Assembly: GCA_025355705.1 (NCBI GenBank)
Contig: JANXZD010000079.1
Location: forward strand, 1 to 7,111
Reading direction: 5' to 3'
From: Bacteroidota bacterium
Lineage (GTDB): Bacteria > Bacteroidota > Ignavibacteria > UBA10030 > UBA8401
DNA: 7,111 bases
In this document: positions 1 to 5,671 of the stretch, piece by piece
Layout of the letters: the number at the start of each line of letters is the position of its first letter
Numbering within the stretch: the first letter of the stretch is position 1
Position numbers and translations under genes: made by a program
Notes under the pieces: model-generated
Database searches by the model: none
Told to the model about the DNA's origin: nothing
The model's input: the letters and a program-made list of their open reading frames with translations, nothing else

Positions 1-737
1 TTCTTTACGGCACCCATCAACACTTTTCCCGATTCATTTGCGCTGTCGGATTTTTCATGATCTTCCGCAGCCATTGTCGATGAGTACATCAAACTCATTC
101 CCATCGCCTCAAATGCGGACGACATTGTGTTTGCGGTATACATTCCCCCGCACGAACCGGCGCCGGGACATGAAAAACATTCTACTTCTTTTAATTCAGC
201 TTCAGAAATTTTTCCGGCACTGAATTGTCCGACCGCTTCGAATGCACTCACGATATTTAAATCTCTTCCATCCTTCGGATGATGACCCGGTTTGATCGTT
301 CCGCCGTACACAAATATTGCAGGAATATTCATCCGTGAAAATGCGATCATTGCACCCGGCATATTTTTATCGCAGCCGCCAATTGCGATAACGCCATCCA
401 TACACTGAGCGTTGCACGCAGTTTCAATTGAATCGGCGATCACCTCCCGTGAGACAAGGGAGAATTTCATTCCCTCGGTTCCCATAGCAATACCATCGCT
501 AGCAGTGATCGTTCCGAATGATTGCGGCATCCCTCCAGATTCTTTAATTCCCTTCTCAGCAACAGCCGCAAGGTCGTTTAATCCCATATTACAGGGAGTA
601 ATTGTGGAAAACCCATTAGCAACACCAATGATTGGCTTAGCAAAGTCGTCGTCATTAAAACCGACAGCACGCAACATGGCGCGGTTTGGAGAGCGGTTTG
701 TTCCCTGGGTGATGATAGAACTTCGTTTGTTGTCCAT
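1..737 (-). CDS. ilvD: Dihydroxy-acid dehydratase (IlvD), N-terminal part, cut by the left edge
   Basis: IlvD dehydrates 2,3-dihydroxy-isovalerate and 2,3-dihydroxy-3-methylvalerate to the 2-keto acids that become valine, isoleucine, leucine and pantothenate; it is a cytosolic Fe-S enzyme. The minus strand reads open for 245 codons from the ATG at 735-737 to the edge; the family is usually about 560 residues, so less than half is here. Visible family motifs are [11 protein letters not shown] (residues 47-57), [13 protein letters not shown] (78-90), GGCDKNMPG (120-128) and [17 protein letters not shown] (190-206). From known DHAD structures, Cys49, Cys122 and Cys196 would hold the cluster, and Asp81, Asp123 and Lys124 (carbamylated) the Mg2+. 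The start fits the usual IlvD N-terminus ([22 protein letters not shown]). No Shine-Dalgarno sequence precedes it. The closely related sugar-acid dehydratases (Edd type) are less likely given the CDKNMPG and NMGLNDLA motifs. Confidence 0.96.
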   Translation of the reverse strand, partial: MDNKRSSIITQGTNRSPNRAMLRAVGFNDDDFAKPIIGVANGFSTITPCNMGLNDLAAVAEKGIKESGGMPQSFGTITASDGIAMGTEGMKFSLVSREVIADSIETACNAQCMDGVIAIGGCDKNMPGAMIAFSRMNIPAIFVYGGTIKPGHHPKDGRDLNIVSAFEAVGQFSAGKISEAELKEVECFSCPGAGSCGGMYTANTMSSAFEAMGMSLMYSSTMAAEDHEKSDSANESGKVLMGAVK

Positions 738-772
738 AAAAAACGTAGTAAAATTGGTAAAATTATCGAGAT

Positions 773-801
773 TTTATATATAGAAGGTATTGTTTTTTCA
801 A
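773..801 (-). promoter_or_regulatory. Candidate sigma70-type promoter for ilvD
   Basis: Read on the minus strand, TTGAAA (796-801) is followed after exactly 17 bases by TATAAA (773-778). Transcription would start near 766, giving a leader of roughly 30 bases before the ilvD ATG. No leader peptide or attenuator hairpin would fit in so short a leader, so attenuation control is unlikely from this promoter. The region is AT-rich, so chance matches are possible. Confidence 0.45.
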
Positions 802-854
802 GGAAAATCAAAGATTATGCTGAAATACTTTGTGTGAAGATAATAAATATTTAA

Positions 855-884
855 TTGTTGTAGGAAATATGAAATCTTTACTAT
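855..884 (+). promoter_or_regulatory. Weak candidate promoter for the cold-shock gene
   Basis: TTGTTG (855-860), an 18-base spacer and TACTAT (879-884) form the best sigma70-like pair I can find upstream of the cold-shock gene on the plus strand. An overlapping alternative is TTGTAG (858-863) with TATATC (882-887). Either would start the RNA near 891-895 and give a leader of about 230 bases. Long leaders are known for cspA-type genes in other bacteria. The -35 matches are poor and the region is AT-rich, so this is only a suggestion. Confidence 0.25.
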
Positions 885-894
885 ATCTTTACAA

Positions 895-1126
895 CGTCAA
901 TTAACAGTACACCGTAATAACTCCTTAGGGAGTCTTCTGCTCAGTAGCGTTGTAAGAGCCGCTTGTCTTTACAGTTTGATGGATCGTTACACCTGTTTTC
1001 TCTGAACACACCATCATCGAGAAACCGCTTTTGAAATTTAAAGCGAGTAAGGTAACTAAGTCGGTATTCTCGGAGTACACCCGTCCGGTGGTCTTGCCGG
1101 ACAACATAAATGAAAGGATGTGTTCC
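895..1126 (+). promoter_or_regulatory. Probable long structured 5' leader of the cold-shock gene
   Basis: The 389 bases between ilvD and the cold-shock gene (738-1126) hold no convincing gene. In the part next to the cold-shock gene several short perfect inverted repeats lie in a row: ACTCC/GGAGT (920-924 with 929-933), TGATGG/CCATCA (977-982 with 1011-1016), CGCTTT/AAAGCG (1026-1031 with 1040-1045) and GTCCGG/CCGGAC (1083-1088 with 1097-1102). The last ends 10 bases before the ribosome binding site. The 3' half is also richer in G+C than the AT-rich stretch at 738-900. In Escherichia coli, cspA mRNA has a long leader that refolds with temperature; a similar role here is inferred from position and pairing only. 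An open frame runs upstream from the cold-shock ATG to 1031, but the protein from there has no family match before the [10 protein letters not shown] start, so I read it as leader. Confidence 0.4.
1113..1118 (+). promoter_or_regulatory. Ribosome binding site of the cold-shock gene
   Basis: AAAGGA lies 8 bases before the ATG at 1127 and decides the start: the in-frame ATG at 1118 overlaps this site and could not use it. It is the only clear Shine-Dalgarno sequence before any of the six genes in the window. Confidence 0.65.
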
Positions 1127-1327
1127 ATGGAAAAAGGAACAGTCAAATGGTTCAACGGAACAAAAGGTTTCGGTTTTATTTCACGCACAAATGGCGATGA
1201 TGTGTTTGTACACTTCAAAGCGATTGTTGGTGAAGGTTACAAAAACCTTAACGAAGGCGACAAAGTCGAATTCGACGTTGAACAAGGTCCGAAAGGATTT
1301 CAAGCTGCAAACGTTCGCGTTATCTAA
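1127..1327 (+). CDS. CspA-family cold-shock protein (single cold-shock domain)
   Basis: This 66-residue protein is a lone cold-shock domain, the usual length for the CspA/CspB family. Such proteins bind single-stranded RNA and DNA and act as RNA chaperones in the cytoplasm, helping translation in the cold or during growth. The sequence opens with the classical [10 protein letters not shown] strand, followed by the RNP1 motif KGFGFI (residues 13-18) and RNP2 VFVHF (26-30), with Trp8, Phe15, Phe17, Phe27, His29 and Phe30 forming the expected aromatic nucleic-acid-binding face. The end ([13 protein letters not shown]) is also typical. Lys13 and Phe30 through Gly35 match the common type, with a slightly long loop (GEGYKNL) after the RNP2 strand. 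The gene stands alone, with its own ribosome binding site, a long leader and a strong terminator. Which paralogue (cspA, B, C and so on) it is cannot be told from sequence, so no symbol is given. Confidence 0.96.
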   Translation: MEKGTVKWFNGTKGFGFISRTNGDDVFVHFKAIVGEGYKNLNEGDKVEFDVEQGPKGFQAANVRVI

Positions 1328-1350
1328 TACGCAAGCTAAACTGCTTTTTG

Positions 1351-1387
1351 AACAGAACACCCCGCTTAACGCGGGGTGTTCTGTTTT
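1351..1387 (+). terminator. Strong intrinsic terminator after the cold-shock gene
   Basis: A perfect 15-bp stem (1351-1365 with 1371-1385) closes on a 5-base loop TTAAC and runs into TTTT (1384-1387). The core of the stem is CCCCGC/GCGGGG. It begins 23 bases after the cold-shock stop codon. The T-run is short and overlaps the stem end. A T-run also lies on the other side (1345-1349), so the element could stop transcription from both directions. Confidence 0.9.
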
Positions 1388-1426
1388 AAAAACAATCTCA
1401 TTTAGTCTTTCCTAATGATTCCATCG

Positions 1427-1455
1427 TTGACTTTTCAAATCGATTTCATTACCCT
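1427..1455 (+). promoter_or_regulatory. Candidate promoter for the helicase-like gene
   Basis: TTGACT (1427-1432, five of six bases of the -35 consensus) is followed after 17 bases by TACCCT (1450-1455), which keeps the most conserved T, A and final T of a -10 box. The RNA would start near 1462, downstream of the possible TTG start at 1456 and about 39 bases before the ATG at 1501, so it supports the ATG. Confidence 0.35.
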
Positions 1456-1500
1456 TTGAAAAGTTTCAGTGTTATTTTCCCGCAGCCGTTATCCAAAACC

Positions 1501-4239
1501 ATGGAATCAATCAATCAACATCTCAATGAAATACGTTCCGTTCTAACGGAAGAGATCGGCGCTCTTTCAAAGATGCCGAATGAATCAATCCTTAGCAATG
1601 GTAAATGTATTGCAGTGCGTGAAGATGCCGCAATATACCGATTTGAAATTCCGGAAAATTACCACTTTGTTCCATCATCAATAGTTCGATGCGCAATCGG
1701 CACCATGGTTCAGTTTTCATTTCTTGCTGTTGTTGCAGACGTTCAGAGTCAATTTTTATTTCTCTTGTTTCCGTGTAACGTCGGCGAGTTTGTTCCTGAA
1801 ATAGAATGCAAATGGAATCCGTCCGAAAAGATGGAACAGCTTGGTAAATTATGGTCAACATTTTCTCCAACCACCATTGTCAATAATCTATTCGAAAGAA
1901 ATTTTTCGGATAATCAACTTTCCCAAAATAAAGATCCGATTTTTTCTTCAACATTTTCACCATCGCAACAAGAAGCGATAAAACAATCGCTGAATAGAAA
2001 AATCTCTTTTGTTATCGGAGAGCGGAAGCGTGGAAAGACCGGTGTTGCGGCACTTCTTTTGCTGAACGGACTTCGCGAAAGAAAACGTATACTCTATCTT
2101 TCGGAATCGGCGGGAAGCCTTCATGGTTGTTTAAAAGAAATCGCCGACGTCAATCCGGTTGCGGTTGAAGAATCGGTTGCGGTATTGAATGAAGGGTTAT
2201 TCTCTCGTTCAGATGTTTCAACCGATTATCTGCCAAAGATACCGCCAATAAACGAAGAGACGCGTGTTGGGTTAAAGAAGTTATTTTCCATTATCGCCGC
2301 AGAATCCAAATACACAAACGTTCAACGTCTTCAAGATACGCTGAATGAAAAACAGCGACAGATTCATGATGCCGGCGATGAATGGCAAAGTGTGAAGAAT
2401 GAATTGAACCGAATTCAAAACGCTTCTATGATAGAGCGTTTGCGGACAGGAAAAAAAACTGTTGAAGAACTTGAAAGCAAGCTGGAGGATAAACATGCGC
2501 TTCTTGAACGGTTACGACAGCATCAGAACACTCTCAACAAGGAACTAGTGAAAGAAGAATCGCGGCTTCCTGTTTCTCTTAAAGATAAAAAAACCGTTGA
2601 ACAATTCGCCTCAACACAGTTTCCAGCGATGGATATGAAAAAAACAGAAGAAATCATTCTGTCAAAACAATGTTTTGCTACGACCATTCACAATATCACC
2701 GCAATGCCTAAATCAGTAATGTCATCATTTGATATTGTATGCATCGACGATGCTCATTCGTTGAATCTGCCGCAGTTCTTGTTGTTCGCATCATTTGCAA
2801 AAGAACGATGTTTCATTTTGGCCGATGTGACGGAACAGCCGCCACAATCAATATCACAGTTCGATGCCGCTCGTCTTTGGCTTCACAAGAATTATTTTAC
2901 GTATTTTCAGCACGAGGACGTTGATCATTATCGGTTCAAGATTAACCTCCTTCCTCACAACATTGTCAGCGAGTTACAATCCACGGCATCAGTTTCAACG
3001 ATTTTTGAATCGTGCTTGACGGCGGCGCTAGAGAATAACGATCTTCAACCGGGAGAAAAAGGAAGAATATTTCTTGTCAACACAGAGGATCAACGCGCGG
3101 TATCTCCACAGTATATTGGCAAGAAAAAGATCCTCCCATTCAACGAAGTGAATGCTAAACGAGTCATAGATTGCATCAAGCATGCATTGTTAAGCGGGGA
3201 CACAACTCTTGGCGATATTCTTATTGTTACACCGCCGAGCGGGCAAACAATGTTCTTACGCGAGCATTTAAAATCACATCAATTCGAAGATGTTGAAATT
3301 ACGACACTTGGATCAATTCGATTGTGCTCCAAACGCACGGTGATTTTCGATCTTACTGCGGCCGGTATTGATTTCACCCTGCGTTCATTGGATGATAAAA
3401 AGGTCGGTCTAGTACAGGTTGCCGATATGTTTAATACTCTTTTCTCAACGGTCATCGATGATCTGTATATCGTTGCGGACGTTGCTCACTTCAGGACCAA
3501 ATACAAAGGTCGATTTATTTCAACATTATTGGAGAAAATAATTCCGGTCAGCGAGAACGAAGCAGCAATCATCAGCGCAATGCGCCGGTTTGACGATCTG
3601 CCTTATGAACTGCGTAAAAAAGTAATCTTTGGTACCGAGAACGAAAAGAATCAATCTGAGTATAAGCTTAAACTTGAACAATCAAAACAGTCAACACTTG
3701 ATGGTTCAAAAAATGTGCCCAACAACTCCATTGCTGCAGCGGACAAAAAACTCAAACTGGAAATTCGACTTGCGTGTTTACGAGTTCTTTCGCATCGCGA
3801 TATGATCAATCTTATCACACAATATCTTGGCGCACTTCCACTATATAAAATAACATTTGAAACGCAAAAATATTCAACAATACTTCCGGAGCTTGAGTGC
3901 CAAAATGAAAACGATTTTAAGATCGTGATGGATATGTGGAATCTGCTGATCTACGAAACCAGCGACATTCGAAAAATTGAACATCCGCTTTTTCAAAAAG
4001 CAAGAGTTGACTCAAAAGTGCCGATCGATCTACAGCAGATCCACTCTTTTTATCATTCCGATCTTGAAATGGTCGTTGAAGAAGGAAAACACCGCCTTGC
4101 GCAGAGCATCCAAAAAATCTTCAATGATTGTATCGGAAAAAAACCGGTGACACCAGCTGAATGGATGAATGCATATATTGTATTCCTAAATAGAATGGAG
4201 AAATACCTCGATAACATCATCAATCAAATCCGCGTATAA
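1501..4239 (+). CDS. Degenerate superfamily 1 (DNA2/NAM7/Upf1-like) helicase-related protein with coiled coil and unknown C-terminus
   Basis: The 912-residue product follows the layout of bacterial SF1B helicases of the AAA_11/AAA_12 type. An N-terminal region of about 150 residues precedes a Q-motif-like FSPSQQEAI, then Walker A GERKRGKT (residues 173-180, nt 2017-2040). Motif II is CIDDAH (414-419) where the family has IIDEA, and motif III is ADVTEQPP (441-448) where it has GDxxQLPP. A DILIVTPPSGQ segment (572-582) stands for the usual ITPYRAQ. Motif V (601-619, TTLGSIRL to IFDLT) lacks the QG(x)E core, and motif VI (636-660, GLVQVADMFNTL to YIVAD) lacks the TRA arginine. A charged coiled-coil-like stretch lies at about 267-360. 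The last 240 or so residues match nothing I know. The frame is uninterrupted, so this is a conserved-looking reading frame and not a decayed pseudogene. ATP binding is plausible; helicase activity is doubtful. The true role is unknown. A TTG start at 1456 would add 15 residues, but the ATG fits the promoter candidate better. Confidence 0.85.
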   Translation: MESINQHLNEIRSVLTEEIGALSKMPNESILSNGKCIAVREDAAIYRFEIPENYHFVPSSIVRCAIGTMVQFSFLAVVADVQSQFLFLLFPCNVGEFVPEIECKWNPSEKMEQLGKLWSTFSPTTIVNNLFERNFSDNQLSQNKDPIFSSTFSPSQQEAIKQSLNRKISFVIGERKRGKTGVAALLLLNGLRERKRILYLSESAGSLHGCLKEIADVNPVAVEESVAVLNEGLFSRSDVSTDYLPKIPPINEETRVGLKKLFSIIAAESKYTNVQRLQDTLNEKQRQIHDAGDEWQSVKNELNRIQNASMIERLRTGKKTVEELESKLEDKHALLERLRQHQNTLNKELVKEESRLPVSLKDKKTVEQFASTQFPAMDMKKTEEIILSKQCFATTIHNITAMPKSVMSSFDIVCIDDAHSLNLPQFLLFASFAKERCFILADVTEQPPQSISQFDAARLWLHKNYFTYFQHEDVDHYRFKINLLPHNIVSELQSTASVSTIFESCLTAALENNDLQPGEKGRIFLVNTEDQRAVSPQYIGKKKILPFNEVNAKRVIDCIKHALLSGDTTLGDILIVTPPSGQTMFLREHLKSHQFEDVEITTLGSIRLCSKRTVIFDLTAAGIDFTLRSLDDKKVGLVQVADMFNTLFSTVIDDLYIVADVAHFRTKYKGRFISTLLEKIIPVSENEAAIISAMRRFDDLPYELRKKVIFGTENEKNQSEYKLKLEQSKQSTLDGSKNVPNNSIAAADKKLKLEIRLACLRVLSHRDMINLITQYLGALPLYKITFETQKYSTILPELECQNENDFKIVMDMWNLLIYETSDIRKIEHPLFQKARVDSKVPIDLQQIHSFYHSDLEMVVEEGKHRLAQSIQKIFNDCIGKKPVTPAEWMNAYIVFLNRMEKYLDNIINQIRV

Positions 4240-4273
4240 TCCTGCATTGCATTTTACTTTGTTTTGTGCTACT

Positions 4274-4302
4274 TTGAAACAACAATTTTTATCAATTAGT
4301 AT
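4274..4302 (+). promoter_or_regulatory. Weak candidate promoter directly before the GT2 gene
   Basis: TTGAAA (4274-4279), 17 bases, then TAGTAT (4297-4302). The -10 box ends six bases before the ATG at 4309, so the RNA would begin at or next to the A of the start codon, a leaderless message. Co-transcription with the helicase-like gene, whose stop codon is 69 bases upstream with no terminator between, is the alternative. Confidence 0.3.
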
Positions 4303-4308
4303 AGAATT

Positions 4309-5553
4309 ATGGCAGAAGAGACACCAGAACAAGCCCCAGAATCGTCATCGGAGCAACCAAACAATAACCAGAAACGCGAAAACCCGTTCCGCCGAAAGAA
4401 TTTTCGAGGAAAATATCCACGTCCCCAGCGAAAACCGGAATCAGAATTTCCATCGCTTGAGAAGATAGAAGATTTACCGGCCTCAATTTTTCCGGAAGTT
4501 GTTGAAGAAAAACAAAAACAAAATCAACCCCAACTTTCGCAACAAAAACAACAACAGAGACCACCACAGCCGCGACCACAAAAGCAGTCTCAGCCACAAT
4601 CGCAGTCTCAACCACAATCTCGAAACACGCTTGTTTCAGTTGTTATTCCATTGTTGAATGAAGAAGAATCGCTGCGCGAACTTCACGATCAATTGAAGAA
4701 TGTTTTGTCGCGCATCGGCGGTAATTACGAGCTGATTTTTGTTGATGATGGTTCAACCGATAATTCTTTTAAAGTTCTTCGTGAACTTCGTCAGCGAAAC
4801 AACCGCGTTAAAGCGGTACGTTTTCGAAGGAACTATGGTAAAAGCGCCGCGCTTGCAGTCGGTTTTCAAAAAGCGCAGGGCGACTACGTTATTACAATGG
4901 ATGCAGATCTTCAAGATGATCCGGCAGAGATCCCCAATATCATCCGCGAGCTCAAGGGTGGACTCGATGTTGTTTCCGGATGGAAGAAAAAAAGAAAAGA
5001 TCCGCTTGGAAAAACTATCCCGTCAAAATTTTTTAATTTCGTCACCGCAAAAGTAACCGGGATCAATATCCATGATTTCAATTGTGGACTTAAAGGATAT
5101 AAAAACGATGTTATAAAGAGCGTTCATGTGTACGGTGAACTGCATCGATATATTCCCGCGCTTGCACACTGGCTTGGATTCAAAGTTGGTGAAACAGTTG
5201 TCAACCACCGTCCGCGTAAATTTGGGAAAACGAAATTTGGAATGGCACGCTACTCTCGTGGATTTTTGGATCTGTTGACCGTAGTATTTACCACACGCTA
5301 TGTGTCGCGTCCGCTTCACCTATTCGGAGGTTGGGGAATTTTTTCATCAATGGTAGGTCTATGTATCAGCCTGTGGTTAGCATATGAAAAATATTTCAAT
5401 GATCAACCGCTCAGCAATCGACCGCTCTTTATTGTTGCATTGATTATGATTATTGTTGGAGTTCAGTTCGTTTCTATGGGGCTTCTGGGTGAACTTATCA
5501 CGCGTAACCAACAAATGGAACGAGAATATACGATTCGTGAAGAAATCAACTGA
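4309..5553 (+). CDS. GT2 glycosyltransferase, polyprenyl-phosphate sugar transferase type (GtrB/ArnC/DPM1-like), with disordered N-terminal extension
   Basis: The 414-residue protein probably moves a sugar from a nucleotide donor to a polyprenyl phosphate at the inner face of the membrane, supplying cell-envelope glycans or glycolipids. The GT-A domain starts at about residue 108 (VSVVIPLLNEEESL) and shows VDDGSTD (145-151), the metal-binding DADLQDDP (198-205, DxD at 198 and 200), NCGLKGYK (258-265), HRYIPAL (279-285) and HRPRKFGKTKFG (300-311), all as in the DPM1/GtrB branch. Two hydrophobic helices follow (about 337-360 and 373-394), the usual anchor of this branch. Relatives are commonly 300-330 residues; the extra is the N-terminal 105 residues, first charged and Arg/Lys/Pro-rich, then almost only Gln, Pro, Ser and Lys (67-105). 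No Met lies between residue 1 and 197, so a shorter ATG-started protein is not available. Sugar and acceptor cannot be told. Two stop codons stand in tandem (TGA TAA). Confidence 0.93.
   Translation: MAEETPEQAPESSSEQPNNNQKRENPFRRKNFRGKYPRPQRKPESEFPSLEKIEDLPASIFPEVVEEKQKQNQPQLSQQKQQQRPPQPRPQKQSQPQSQSQPQSRNTLVSVVIPLLNEEESLRELHDQLKNVLSRIGGNYELIFVDDGSTDNSFKVLRELRQRNNRVKAVRFRRNYGKSAALAVGFQKAQGDYVITMDADLQDDPAEIPNIIRELKGGLDVVSGWKKKRKDPLGKTIPSKFFNFVTAKVTGINIHDFNCGLKGYKNDVIKSVHVYGELHRYIPALAHWLGFKVGETVVNHRPRKFGKTKFGMARYSRGFLDLLTVVFTTRYVSRPLHLFGGWGIFSSMVGLCISLWLAYEKYFNDQPLSNRPLFIVALIMIIVGVQFVSMGLLGELITRNQQMEREYTIREEIN
4585..4620 (+). repeat. 18-bp in-frame tandem repeat, two copies, encoding QSQPQS twice
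   Basis: Copies 4585-4602 and 4603-4620 agree at 16 of 18 bases and each encodes QSQPQS in the low-complexity part of the GT2 extension. Because the unit is a multiple of three, gain or loss of copies would change linker length without breaking the frame. The surrounding 4500-4620 is rich in CAA/CAG/CCA codons, also repeat-like. Confidence 0.75.
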
Positions 5554-5583
5554 TAAACTGTTTTAAAATTATTTTGTATTATA

Positions 5584-5612
5584 ATGCCGAACTTGGTTCG
5601 GCATCTTTTTTT
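5584..5612 (+). terminator. Intrinsic terminator after the GT2 gene
   Basis: A perfect 9-bp stem ATGCCGAAC/GTTCGGCAT (5584-5592 with 5596-5604), loop TTG, then C and seven T (5606-5612). It starts 30 bases after the GT2 stop and separates that gene from the next glycosyltransferase gene, so the two are probably in different transcription units. Confidence 0.92.
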
Positions 5613-5671
5613 CAGACAACGAACACTGATTACAGTTCAAACGGAATGTTTTTTATGTTGTGTGGTCTATA

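Noticed and set aside
38..783. Plus-strand open frames at 38-223 and 412-783
   Set aside because: Both lie antisense to ilvD, whose minus-strand frame gives an unmistakable family protein throughout.
826..832. TACTTTG words (also at 4255-4261 and 4270-4276) as Bacteroidota-type -7 boxes (TAnnTTTG)
   Set aside because: Each is one base short of the consensus spacing and lacks a clear TTG at -33, so they are not reported as promoters.
1031..1126. N-terminal extension of the cold-shock protein upstream of 1127 (in-frame ATGs at 1031 and 1118)
   Set aside because: The family protein starts exactly at [10 protein letters not shown], the ribosome binding site at 1113-1118 serves the ATG at 1127, and the extension has no family similarity.
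925..1218. 97-codon minus-strand open frame across the cold-shock leader and gene start
   Set aside because: It runs antisense into the cold-shock gene, has no recognisable domain and no ribosome binding site.
1456..1500. TTG start for the helicase-like gene, adding 15 residues
   Set aside because: No ribosome binding site is seen, and the best promoter candidate would start the RNA downstream of this codon. It remains possible; the ATG at 1501 is preferred.
4235..4240. Perfect TATAAT overlapping the stop of the helicase-like gene as a GT2 promoter
   Set aside because: No acceptable -35 sequence at 16-18 bases and no extended -10 TG. In AT-rich DNA a lone TATAAT is expected by chance. Similar TATAAT words at 5580-5585 and 5668-5673 were rejected because they overlap a terminator and a start codon.
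4307..4615. 102-codon minus-strand open frame over the start of the GT2 gene (Val/Ala-rich)
   Set aside because: It is the antisense reading of the Gln-rich CAA/CAG codons, overlaps the real gene fully and resembles no protein family.
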